Origin: Toxonevra muliebris
Taxonomy: Eukaryota > Arthropoda > Insecta > Diptera > Pallopteridae
Direction: 5' to 3'
Length of the DNA stretch: 64,000 nucleotides
Assembly (NCBI GenBank): GCA_963691655.1
Contig: OY829330.1
Coordinates: 5,387,800 to 5,451,799 of the forward strand
Shown here: positions 33,256-44,096 of the stretch, one piece after another
Position numbering within the stretch: position 1 is the first letter of the stretch
How the letters are laid out: each line of letters opens with the position of its first letter
Notes under the pieces: generated by a model
Told to the model about the DNA's origin: nothing
Database searches by the model: none
The model's input: only the letters and a program-made list of their open reading frames with translations
Position numbers and translations under genes: made by a program

Positions 33256-35472
33256 GGTCACCAGTACGTTTTTGTATAGTTTTAGTATTTTTTTGCTACT
33301 ATTTTATTAGGAATTCATAGTTATTAAAACAGTAACATTTGGTTTCTACTATCAACACTTTGTGAAATAAGTTAATAAAATTTTTAATAAAAAATAAATA
33401 AAAATTAACAATATTGGCATTGGTTTAGAAGCGCTAAAATTTGCATATGCAAAAAAAAGTTATATTTTGAAAGGATAAACACAGACAATTCATAAGAAAG
33501 TGCTTAAAAATATATATTTCTGAATTAAATTATAATAATTCATGACAAATATCATAATAATTACTTACATATTCAATTTTATTTGCAAGTATAACTATTA
33601 GAAAACGTATATTTTTATATATTTACGTAAATTTTTTTTATTTCGGGAAAAACTAAGCAAATATAAACGTAAACAAATGTAAGTGTTACTATTAAACACT
33701 GTTTCTTGTTTTTGCATACATTTTTACTAAAATTGTACTATTTTGCTCCTAAAAGTGAGTTATTGCTAATAATTTTACAACGTAACCCTGTTTTGATCCC
33801 ATGATTCGGCATCAAAAGCAGTGGTCGGCAAAATTGAAAATGCGATTGTGTTGGTGAGCGCAGAGTAATTGTCATACACTGTATAAAAATGGTTTATTTT
33901 AAGCTGTCACATGACTAATAAAAAACTTAAACAAAAGGTATGCTACCAATGCATTTATTTAAATCTATTCATTGCATGTTACCAAAGGCATTTGAAATCA
34001 TAAACTATTTTTTGGCGTTAGTTTTCATTCATACATATAATTTCTCGCTGTGAACATAACGAAAAAATCAGCACAAACACTCCTCATGTTGCTTCGTTGC
34101 TGTCTGAACCATAGAGCACATGAGACGACACTAAGAGAGCCATCACTAATACAACCACATTTTCGCTCTACCTCGGTACAAAGATGGCCGCCATCGATCT
34201 CAGTTGATTCTTAGCAGCATATACTCAATTCCATATGTTTTGCAAAATTACACCCCACTTACAATGATGCCACTCTTTAAAATGTGAAAATCTCCTAATT
34301 AACTAAAAATCTGCTTATTTTAGTATAAGTAAAATTTAGCGATAGACAGATATTTGCAATGATCGGCCCGTAGTATATAATATCTTTTAGCATTATTATT
34401 CATTCAAAGCCAATTAATTTTGATTATTTAAATAAAATATCTTTCAGTTAAATTCAAACCTTGAATTAAAAGCGCCCAAAATTTGTTTGTCAATTATAAT
34501 CGTTTAAAACCAGATTTTAAATATAATAGAGTTTTACAGAGTGAATATAGAAATATTTCAATTAGTTGTAAGAAAAACTTATTATTTAGCTGACAAAGAA
34601 AATGTTGGTGCTTATTTTATTGTTTGAACGTGTATCACCACAAAATAAGTAACAAATGCATTTGATGTTTGTAAAATATGCATTTATTATAAAAATATTT
34701 TATGTGCATAAGAATGAGATAAGTCAACAGAAGGCAACTGGTTGGTAGCAGTAAAAGTCTGCTTCATCGAAAACAAAATAAGAGAAAAAGAAACGCCGCT
34801 ACTGAAAATATTCTGCAAATACAATATTCACTTCTTTTTATTAAAATGTAAAAGAATTGCTAAAATATTCTAACTTGTTTTCAGAGCAATCAATTTTGTT
34901 TTTCAACAAAATAACTTAAAATTTTCCAAACTATCTTCACATGCATTAAAATTTACAACGCTTTTTAAGAGTTAAACCATATTTTAAGTCGACTATAACT
35001 TACTTAAAATAGTGTTTATTTTAAAATACTCTCCAAGTCGTTAAAAAATGTTCTTAATTTATTTATAAATACGGGCCATTCTGTACATTCATTGTTAATA
35101 TATCAATCGAAATGATGAATTATTAAAAAGCATGAAATTCGTTCTTTGTTTACAGAATAAAAAACAAACAAAAAAAATTGTGAAGTTTATTAGTTTTCTT
35201 CAAAATTTTGTTTTTCAGTTCTAAATAATAGAAAGTAATTTCTCACTAAGGAACTAAGAAACTAACTTGAAGAAAATAGTTGTTTTATACATCTTTTTAT
35301 AAAATTGTACGAAAAGAAAGAAAAAAAAATGCAACCGTGATACTTGGGTGGCAACATTTTTTATATTCACCATTGCTCGTTTGACAGTTCGCCAACAGCG
35401 ATTTCGTAAAAGTGATTAATTGATTTGAAGTGTGTTTTTATAATTATAAATTAACTTAATTAAAAATAAATA

Positions 35473-35558
35473 ATGCCCAGAGGGCCAAAAAATTGTGTGG
35501 CAGGATGCCAGGAGGGAGTTATTTTCCGATTTCCGGACGGGAAATTTCAGGAGCAAAG
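35473..35558 (+). CDS. THAP-like first coding exon of the P-like element
   Basis: From the ATG at 35473 it reads MPRGPKNCVAGCQEGVIFRF and ends FPDGKFQEQR, running into a consensus donor (AAAG|GTAAGT). THAP zinc fingers begin with a Cys pair near the N-terminus followed by a hydrophobic F-FP motif, then W and a C/H pair further on. The Cys pair and FRFP are present here; the later Trp, Cys and His would lie in a second exon that I cannot identify. The role in P-type transposases is binding element DNA. Partial; the downstream region holds an unrelated MITE at 36038. Confidence 0.5.
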
Positions 35559-36037
35559 GTAAGTAAGATACATTTTCTGCGCGCCAATTCCAACGGCCGG
35601 TTTCTTGTCTTACTCGAAATTTTTTGAGTACGATTGCAGTACTCGTTTTGGTTGGTTATTACAAAATAGTTTGTATTAAATATTTGAAATTTGTTCATAA
35701 ATTGTTTGAAAATATAAAATTTAAGGTAACATAAGAATGCACATGTTGAAGCTTAACAACAAACTTTATGTATCTACATATGTATGTCTATGTAGATACA
35801 TACAAAGAAAATAAATAAGAAAGCTATTCTTGTTGTAGAATACCTTACAATGAGAATTGGTCACTAATATGTTGTGTGTACAATGGTATTATAGATTATA
35901 GCCGTAAGAAAAAATTAATCAAATAATTTTCGGAATTATATTTGATGTTTAAATTTAATTAAAATAAAGGTTATATGCTATTGAATTTTAAGTATTTTGT
36001 AGTGTTTGATCATAAATTTATGATCGTCGTGTATGAG

Positions 36038-36564
36038 TAACGCTCGTATCTATACAGTTTTTCGCGGTAGTATACCGCTCTTTCAACTCCAAAACCGCAT
36101 ACCGCCTTTTTTACCAAAATACCGCGTTTATACTAAGAAAAAAATATAAAATTTTTGAACACTACGAAATTCAAATTTATCAATCATAATGCAAAACGTG
36201 TCAGACAACAAGGGTAACTAGTTGCAAGTATACCTTTGAAAGAAGTGGAAACATCGAAGGCGATTCTTATCGTCAAATTTAACTTGAAATATCCATACGT
36301 TGATTTCTATAAATACCTCATAGCCAAGCCGGAATCGCTTCGTCAAATTTCTTCAAAGCACAAATTCAATATAACTACAAAAGGAAATATGAAAATGGAG
36401 AACGAAGACGATTTAGATGATGGATAAATTGCTTTCCTGGTTAATTTTCATTGAAAAAAATTGATATCGCGAAATATACAGTTTTTTTCAAATCGATTTA
36501 CAGTTTTTTAAAAATTTTTAGTAGAAATATACAGTTTTTGGTAGGAAAAAAGATACGAGCGTTA
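36038..36564. mobile_element. hAT-type MITE nested in the P-like element
   Basis: Left end TAACGCTCGTATCT and right end AGATACGAGCGTTA are exact inverted repeats. TGTATGAG is duplicated perfectly (36030-36037, 36565-36572). ATACAGTTTTT motifs lie near both ends. A short plus frame at 36236-36427 (KAILIVKFNLKYPYVDFYKY) is unassigned and may be a relic of the parent transposase or a captured piece. Confidence 0.8.
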
Positions 36565-37979
36565 TGTATGAGGGATATCAAATTATAATGATAATTATAT
36601 TTTTTATTGATTTTCCATTTTTCTGATTTTTTAAAATTTTTAACTTAGTTATAAATTATTAATTTTCTTATTTTAATTTTGGGCTGTATGGCTTAGTAGA
36701 TTGGGTACTATGGGTATGGAAAATGGGTGAACATGATAATTTACCATAAACTAGCTCGAATAGTGTGGTGGCTGTGTCTCTATGTGGTCTATAGGTAGGG
36801 AGACAATAATGGCATAGTATGTACACTAGACCGGATCGGATCCCCATACAAAAAACAAGTTTGAAAAGTTAATGTACACTACACTGCTTATCCTATGTGT
36901 GGCACTATGGTATTCATCTCTTATTTTTAATTTTCCTATGTCGTTTGTTAATTTTTGTGGTTTGTGTATATTAACTTTTTTGATTGAAGTGCTTTATCAT
37001 TTATTTTTCTATTGCATATTTAGTTATGTTGATTTTGGAACAGAAAATAGAATTGAAAAATAAACTAGCTACCTTTTTAAAACCCTCTAAGGATTTTGTT
37101 ACTCTTGTTAGTTAAACAAAACTTAACTTTTGCTAGATTTTCCATCTTTAAATCTTTGCTTTGTGTTTTATATTTTCTTTTATTATTATGCTTGTGTACT
37201 AATGCATTGCTTTTTATCTGTAACTTATAGAAGAAAAGAATAGTTGCAACGTATGGGTATAGACCAACTCTTGGACCAACATAGTGGGGTCTGCCATCGC
37301 CAACAAATAAATAGAGGTAGTAGTTTCGCAATACTATTTTAAAATCATGTTAATTTAAACATTTTTTTTTTAATTTTCTCTACTTTTTAATAAATTATAT
37401 AATTGTACGGAACCTTCAAATATAATTTTACATTAGATTTTCGCTTACTTTGCTTGTTTTAAAAATGAGTATAATAATTAGTAGCAGAAAATCCGGTGTT
37501 TATTAGAAAACCAACCTTGAATTTCACAATTTTTCTGTTAATTTCACCTTTTTTCACCACACATAGCTGCCATAGTAGTGATTCATAAAATCATAATTTA
37601 ACGACTACTTTAATTCTTTTATGGTTACCTACAAAATTTTGATTGATTTATTTATCTGTAAGCTATAATTTAAAAGGTAATAAGAAAAATATTTAAAAAT
37701 AACAAACAGAAATCAATCCGTTTGCAAAATACTTATCGTACATATGATTATTTGGTACCAAGATAATTAAAAGTATTCGGAACAGCGTACACGATATTCA
37801 TCCCAAAAAAGTACTAATTTGTAAATTGAGAAATTTTGACAGTTGATTGAATAATGATGAGAGCTCACACGTATATGGCAAAAAGCTCGACCCCGACACT
37901 TACTCTCTTAGTGTCGGCTCATGTGCTCTATGGTCTGAACAACGACTAATTGCAAGAGCGTAAGAATGCTCGTGATGAG

Positions 37980-38987
37980 CAGGGATGCCAACTAATTTTT
38001 TCTCTCTCCCCAATAGCCCTCGAGAAATTCCCCGATTTTCGATCAAATTCCCCGCATCGACATAATTTCATATTATAACAGTGCGACACGCACTTTCTAT
38101 ATAAACATTTTACAAAAACGAAAAATTACCTAAAATTGACCTCAATGAGCGTTATATTAAGGCGACCCTGAACTTTCTCGGTCCAAAATTTAACTAATTT
38201 TTATGGGACTGGTAGATTAATAGAAATGTACATTCTGACTTCAGAATTCTTTTGGCACCTGGAAGATTTCACTTCAAGGGAACTCACTCTCAAAATCTAT
38301 CCGGCTCAAGCTCGCACAAAGTTTAATCCTATTGGGTAGTAGTTGCTACACCAAATTTGAACGAAATGGGGTGTTTCGAGTTACACATGGGCTCTCTTTT
38401 GACTCAAATAAAAAATGGCAAAAACCTTAATTTAAGAAAAACGGATTCAAAGTTTTGAGTATCGGTTTTTAACATATAAAATATATTTCATCTTCTTAAT
38501 GATGGCTAATCGTAATTTGTAAGTTTGCAGATTAGTCAGCAAGGATTAAGAGTTATTAATCAGGAGGTGCTGGACTAAGCCATAGCTTTCTGAACGGTCG
38601 AAAGGGAAGGCGAAGCGCAGCGCGACTGTTTTGGCCTGACTGACACTAGGCGCTATAATCGTCTATATCTACGAAAGCACTCCGCGTCTACCTCTGAAAC
38701 TTTCACAAAATACTTTCAAATAGCATATTTTATTAAAAATCGATTTCTTCAAACCAATAAAATGCCCACTTAAGAAAAAATGAAGATTTTAAGACCGAAA
38801 ATATGAAATATTGCGTAAGTTAAACGTTTTACATTACATAAAATTTGACAACAAATATTCTACAGACTTTTGTGACTAAAAGCTGAACGACTTCAAATTC
38901 CCCGCAAAAAACAGTTCTTTCCCCGATTACCCGCACCCAGTAAAATTCCCCGCACATCGGGGAATTGCCCGCAAGTTGGCATCGCTG
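37980..38987 (+). mobile_element. hAT MITE, CAGGGATGCCAAC family, copy A
   Basis: Ends are CAGGGATGCCAACT and AGTTGGCATCGCTG. GTGATGAG is duplicated perfectly (37972-37979, 38988-38995). Subterminal CCCCGATT/ATTCCCCGC motifs occur several times at both ends. The interior has no transposase. It is the same family as 42134-43473, which lies in the opposite orientation. Confidence 0.85.
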
Positions 38988-39775
38988 GTGATGAGCGTAC
39001 GTACTGCTCGTTTGAGTAAGGAAATGCCGACTCAAAAGCACGGTTGCCACTTTGGTCCTTTTGGACCAAAAGTGGTCCTTTTATTTTCATTTGGTCCGCT
39101 GGTCCTTTTTTTTCTGAATTGGTCCTTTTTCAAAAATATTAAGTAATTAACTTTCATATGTAATGTATGAGTCACTCTGTGACTAAAAAAATGTAAAAAT
39201 CAGTGTAAGAAAGTTGTAGTAATGAAATGTTATATTAAGCAAACTAGTGTCTTTATTCAATGCAGTAAAATTATTTGGAATTTTTCAGAACACACTTGAT
39301 GAGAATTTGTTTAAAAATCACTTTTTTGACCCAAATTTTGTTTATTTGAATTAGGGAGAGCAGGCCCTTCCCGAAAAACGGATTTTTGGCATTAAAATGT
39401 ATTTAATAAATAGTAAAATAACAAATAAAAGAAACTAAATGGATACATGACGCACTAAATTCGGTGGCCATTTTGGTTCTTTTTCGCGCGAATTTTTTAC
39501 TTTTTTTAAGTATGATTTGAATACAAATACCTTGACCTTTTAATTTGGGCGACACAAGTGCAATTTATGCATGATGTATTCATTTTTAGTCATATCTTTT
39601 TTTTAATTTATTTGTACTATTTTTTGAAAAAATTTTAGCGACAAGAACCCGAACCGGGAAAGGGCGGCACGCCCCAATTCACATTAACAAAATTTGAGTC
39701 AAAAAGTGATTTTTAATCCCAATCAGAAGTGTAATCTGAACATTTACCAATAATTTGAAAGCAATAAAATAACTT

Positions 39776-40350
39776 TTTTTCAATACGCCTGCCTAATTGA
39801 ATCCGCCTTGCTGGCAATGGCTTCATCAGTAAGTCTGCCATCATGTTTTCGGTCGGACAGTAAGTGCAACTTTTTATCTACTTAGTCCTTTTGAAAACAA
39901 ACTCGCGCGTCCTTGTGCTTTTATTGGCCAGAAACCTGAAAACTTCTCTCCTTCAATCGGTCTCAAGCAACTTTGTCTTCGTACAACTTTGGTGCGCTCA
40001 TTTGTTGATTAAATCCACTCAAAATTCGCCGAAGTCACACCAAGTCTTTGCATGCTTCTGATAAAGATGTAAACACAGACCCGGTCGATGTCTACTTTGG
40101 TTTCGATACTACTGAGTAGTAAAGATTTAGCAACGCCATTCTGTTGAGGAGTATATGGCACTGTTTTTTGGTTTTGAATACCGTTTTTTTCTAAATTTTT
40201 TCTTTGATATCTGATTTCAAAAATGACTTTACATTTGTATTCATCTATAAAAGAATATACTTTCTGCCTTGTTATTTTTTGATTTGTCGATATACTTGAT
40301 TTATTTCCAGTCCCAAAAATGTTCTTTGTATCTGAATTGCTAACCATTTT
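39776..40350 (-). pseudogene. copia-type pol fragment: integrase core joined to RNase H end
   Basis: The minus frame 40347-40009 contains FEIRYQRKNLEKNGIQNQKT and VPYTPQQNGVA, the second half of a copia integrase core (TPQQNGVAER in relatives). Further downstream, 39850-39780 reads YCPTENMMADLLMKPLPARR, the characteristic end of copia RNase H. The reverse transcriptase between them is missing, so the fragment is internally deleted. No LTRs were found. It lies inside the hAT-type element. Confidence 0.6.
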
Positions 40351-40458
40351 TTTGTTGTTGTTTTTGATATTGTTTAATGTGATATATGTTTTTACTATAT
40401 AACAATCTCTTAAAATATTATAAGTAGTTTTTACATTTTATACACTTTTTAATACATA

Positions 40459-41746
40459 CATGGTGACAATTGTAAAGTGACGCAAGTTTAATACTCTGCA
40501 GTAAGCTTTGCCATTTACCGTTACTTTAATTTAAAAAGCAAATTCATTCATCATTGGCTTTGCTTTTAATTTCATTTGAATTTTTGTTATTACATTTTGA
40601 AATTTCCATAAAAATGGACAAGGAAAATATTCGTCGTGAAATTATGAAATTTCATTTGGCAAATTATAGTAGCCGTCAAATTGCAAAGGCTTTAAATTTG
40701 TCAAGTCGTACGGTAGACCGAGCTATTATTCGATATAATGAAACTGGGGGTTTTGGAGATAGAGACCGGGGAAAATTTTCAACAGTTGCCACTACTGGTT
40801 TAACAGAAAAAATTCGTAAACGAATCAAGCGAAATCCAAGGCGCTCAATGTGAAAAATCGCTAAGGAAGTGGGAGTAAACCGTGAAACAGTGCGAATCAT
40901 TGCAAAATCAAAGCTTAATCTGAAGCCGTACAAGCTCCGAAAAGCTCAAGATCTGACACAAAAAAAGAAAGATTTGCGACTGTAAAGATGCAAGGCGTTG
41001 CTACGCTCCTCCGTGTTAAAAAATGTTGAAAATATCTTGTTTACAGATGAAAAAATTTTCACGGTTGAACAACATTTCAATGCGCAAAATGACCGAATGT
41101 GGCTAACATCATCATCGCAACAAAATAGGACTGTTGGCCGAGTTCAAAAGCCAGCTTCCGTTATTATATGGGCTGGAATTTCCGCTAATGCCAGAACCCC
41201 TCTAATATTCGTTGAAGAGGGTGTTAAAATTGACCAGGTTGTTTATCGGAGCATTTTAAATGAACATGTTCTTCCCTGGGCCCAAGATACATTTGGAAAT
41301 GAAAACTGAACTTTCCAGCAAGATTCTGCACCTTCCCACATGGCAAAATTAACGCAAACATGGATAAAAGACAATTTTTCTGGATTCATAACATCTCAAG
41401 AATGGCCACCATACTCCCCAGACTTGAATCCAATGGACTACTCTATTTGGAGTATTTTAGAGAGTAAGGCTTGTGCATCTCAACACCACAGTCTGGAGTC
41501 GCTGACAAATTCATTAGAGAAAGCCTGGACTGAAATTGATCAGGAAGTCCTGCGGCGAACAGTCCTACGATTTCCGGATCGATTGAAGGCATGTGTGCAG
41601 GCTAAAGGAGGTTATATTGAATGAGGTGGGGTTCAAATGAATGCTTATATATTTAGCAATTTTAACACTTAATTGTACTTAATGGAAGTACGTCCTTTTG
41701 AAAATAACTGCTGAAATGTGTGCGTCACTTTACGATTGTCACCCTG
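40459..41746 (+). mobile_element. maT-type mariner element, 1,288 bp
   Basis: Terminal repeats of ~26 bp: left CATGGTGACAATTGTAAAGT, right (reversed) CAGGGTGACAATCGTAAAGT. They differ at two positions and are flanked by TA (40457-40458, 41747-41748). It encodes one transposase frame with three nonsense codons and no frameshift. The high repeat identity and single frame suggest a relatively recent insertion. Confidence 0.88.
40614..41624 (+). pseudogene. maT-family transposase (DD37D), three in-frame stops
   Basis: Start chosen at 40614 (MDKENIRREIMKFHLANYSS); an upstream in-frame Met at 40554 is hydrophobic and unlike the family. The helix-turn-helix is SSRQIAKALNLSSRTVDRAI, followed by a second HTH region (KIAKEVGVNRETVR). 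Catalytic residues: FTDEKIF (first Asp), QQDSAPSH (second Asp) and NPMDYSIW (third Asp), with 37 residues between the last two, which defines the DD37D maT group. The length, 336 codons, is normal. Stops are TGA 40851-40853, TAA 40983-40985 and TGA 41307-41309; the last sits where relatives have the Trp before TFQQD. No frameshift is present. Confidence 0.85.
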
Positions 41747-42133
41747 TATATGCTATATGAACTTGTAAGCACTTCTTTTTTTGTTTTTTCTGCTAATATA
41801 TAATGTGATATACTTAAAATATTATAAGTAATTTTTATATACCTTTCATTACATATGTGCTGTATGAATTTCTGAGCAATTTTTTTTGTTTTTTTGTTTT
41901 AGTTTGATGTGATATATGAATGTATTCTCTAGCAATCGCTAAAAAAAATATTATAAAATTGTTATACACATTTTATAATGTGCTATATTTACTTGTTAAA
42001 TAAACAAAATAATTTAAAAAAAATTTGGTCCATTTTTTTCCATTTTGGTCCTTTTTGCTTTTGTTTTTGGCCCCAAAAAAAGTTTTGATGTGGCAACCGT
42101 GCTCAAAAGCCAAATCATTTGGTGACCGTGGTG

Positions 42134-43473
42134 CAGCGATGCCAGCGATGGGGAATTCCCCGATTCGTGGGGAATTTTACTTAGTACGGGGAATCGGGAA
42201 ATGAGCTATTTTTTGCGGGGAATTTGAAACCGTCCAGCTTTTAGTTGATAAAGTCTGTAGAATACTTTTAGTAAAATTTTATATAATGTAAATCGTTTAT
42301 CTTTTGCAGTACTTCATATTTTGGGTCTTATAATTTTCATCTCTTCTTAAGAGGGCCCTGCACTTTCTTGGTTTGGAGAAATCGATTTTTAAAAAAAGTG
42401 TGTAATTTGAAAGTATTATATTTCAAAAGTATTTTGTAAAAATTTTAGAGAGAAACTCGAAGTGCTTTCGTAGACATAGACCATTATAGCGGCGAGTGTC
42501 AGTCAGGCCAAGACAGTCGCGCAGCGCTTCGGCATCACTTTCTGTCGTTCAGAAAGGCTTAGGTATGCCTTCATCCAACACCTCCTGATTAATAACTCTG
42601 GACTGCGATTGCATCGGTCACCGATCTGTGCGTTATGCAAATGCGCCTCTCGTCGTAATGGGCGGAAGGCAGGTCCGTTGGGAATCGTCGACATATTTAA
42701 AAACCGATAGCCAAAACTTTCAACCCGTTCTTCTCAAAACAAGGTTTTTGCCATTGTCACGTACGGTCTAAAATTTAAATATCTTTTTCTATACAACAAT
42801 GGCCCCAAGACGTAACAGAAGAAAAATTTTGGTAAATTTTTTCCTCAATTTGCAACGTTGTACTTTCGAAAAAAGTCCAATTTTTGAAAACCCTAATTTT
42901 GGCTGTCCGTCGAAATTCGCGTAGTTGGAGGGCGGTAGAATTTACATATTCTGGTCAAACAGCCCTGTTTTGGACCCATGTAATTAATCACCTATTGCAT
43001 TTGGAAATTTTTATAGAATACGTTTTTTATTTATTCTTTCGAAAAATGAAAAAAAAACTTAAAAATTCAAAATGTGACCATTTTTTTTTTCATAATCGAA
43101 ACCAGTTTTGACTTTTTTTCAAAAGGAAACATTTTTTGTTTTTATTTAGGTCAAAAGAAAGCCCATGTATTTTCGTTTGAGTGCTTATCTATTAAAATTA
43201 ACGTCGAGTAAATCGGTACACCGGATTCATTTGAGCTCAATCGATTTTAAGAGTTCCCTTGAGATGAAATCCTCTATGTGTCAAAATAATTCCGCAGTCA
43301 GAAAGTACCTTACTATTAACCTACCTGTTCCGGAGCTTTAATGCGCTTCGTAACATTAACCTTGATAAATTTTAGGCATGTGTCGCTGTTATAATATAAA
43401 ATTATACCGATACGGGGAATTTTATTGAAAATCGGGCTATCGGGGAGACAGAAAAAATGAGTTGGCATCCCTG
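42134..43473 (-). mobile_element. hAT MITE, CAGGGATGCCAAC family, copy B
   Basis: Ends CAGCGATGCCAGC and GTTGGCATCCCTG; CCGTGGTG is duplicated perfectly (42126-42133, 43474-43481). The left end matches the reversed right end of copy A (CGGGGAATTTTAC, GGGGAATTTGAA), so it lies in the opposite orientation. It is ~330 bp longer than copy A. No transposase coding. Confidence 0.85.
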
Positions 43474-43574
43474 CCGTGGTGGTCAAATTTTACTCTCCCT
43501 CTCTTTCTCCCAAATCGTTTTACATTGAAGCAAAAACAACTCGTGCCCATGATGTGAACGTGACCGTCTGCACC

Positions 43575-43888
43575 CCATTTGCATTGACGGTTTCTTTATA
43601 ATTTTCAAATTCGCTATCCAAGTTTTTGATGTAAATATTTATATCTCCTACTATAATTGTTCTTTTATTAGATAGAATTTCGGCTTCTAGGGTATTACAG
43701 AACTCTGATATAATTTACTTTCCATATCTATAAACGCAAGCTAGATTAAGATCATATTTATTTAATTTTACCACTAAAAAATTCTTTGTTTTTTTCAACG
43801 TTGACTATTTGGGATGCATCGATCTGTTCAACCAAAAAAGCATACATCCGCCTGACTTGTTCGCTTGTCTGTTTGAAATAAATGTCTG
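43575..43888 (-). pseudogene. LINE endonuclease, N-terminal half
   Basis: The minus strand reads KSGGCMLFWLNRS, then (frameshift) VNVEKNKEFLVVKLNKYDLN, LACVYRYGK, stop, and RTIIVGDINIYIKN. The GDINI motif holds the catalytic Asp/Asn of LINE endonucleases. The frame ends ETVNANG at the outer-element boundary and resumes at 33153. The upstream side is cut by the Harbinger element. Confidence 0.65.
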
Positions 43889-44096
43889 GGGTCGAATCGT
43901 CTGATCCGTGAACGTACTACTCGTCACGTAAAAATGTGTGTTTGGTATGATAACATCCGTGAACGTATAACATGAATCGTAATTCGGAATTATGTGTTCA
44001 GTGAACGTATACGTGAACGTACCCGCTCTTACGAACTGTCATTCGATCAGAGGAGAGTAATCGTATCGCGCCAAAAGTTTGAAAAGCAAATCAAAA

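Larger units (their letters stand above)
34110..37932 (+). mobile_element. P-like element (8-bp duplication, 30-bp terminal repeats, THAP exon)
   Basis: Left CATAGAGCACATGAG, A, CGACACTAAGAGAG and right (reversed) CATAGAGCACATGAG, C, CGACACTAAGAGAG form 30-bp terminal repeats with one mismatch. GTCTGAAC flanks both sides exactly (34102-34109, 37933-37940). P elements have 31-bp repeats starting CAT, 8-bp duplications with consensus near GTCCGGAC, and a THAP domain at the transposase N-terminus. A THAP-like exon lies at 35473. The remaining transposase exons are not recognisable, so it is probably non-autonomous. hAT would be the alternative superfamily. Confidence 0.65.
39039..42101. mobile_element. 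hAT-type element (CACGGTTGCCA ends) containing copia and maT inserts
   Basis: Left CACGGTTGCCACTTTGGTCC and right GTGGCAACCGTG are inverted. CTCAAAAG is duplicated perfectly (39031-39038, 42102-42109). The ends are rich in TTGGTCC motifs (39051-39125 and 42024-42055). The element's own interior has no recognisable transposase. It holds a copia-type fragment (39776-40350) and a mariner (40459-41746). Confidence 0.8.
33154..43572. mobile_element. Outer element with GCAGACGGTCA ends, carrying a stack of DNA transposons
   Basis: The left end GCAGACGGTCA (33154, repeated at about 33235) and the right end TGACCGTCTGC at 43562-43572 are inverted. The interval interrupts a LINE endonuclease. Subtracting the four inserts with intact 8-bp duplications (34110, 37980, 39039, 42134) leaves about 1.1 kb of original element. 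No matching target duplication is visible outside, so the outer boundaries are inference. Confidence 0.45.

Noticed and set aside
36872..37063. Hydrophobic plus frame inside the P-like element
   Set aside because: AT-rich, no transposase motif and no splice sites linking it to the THAP exon.
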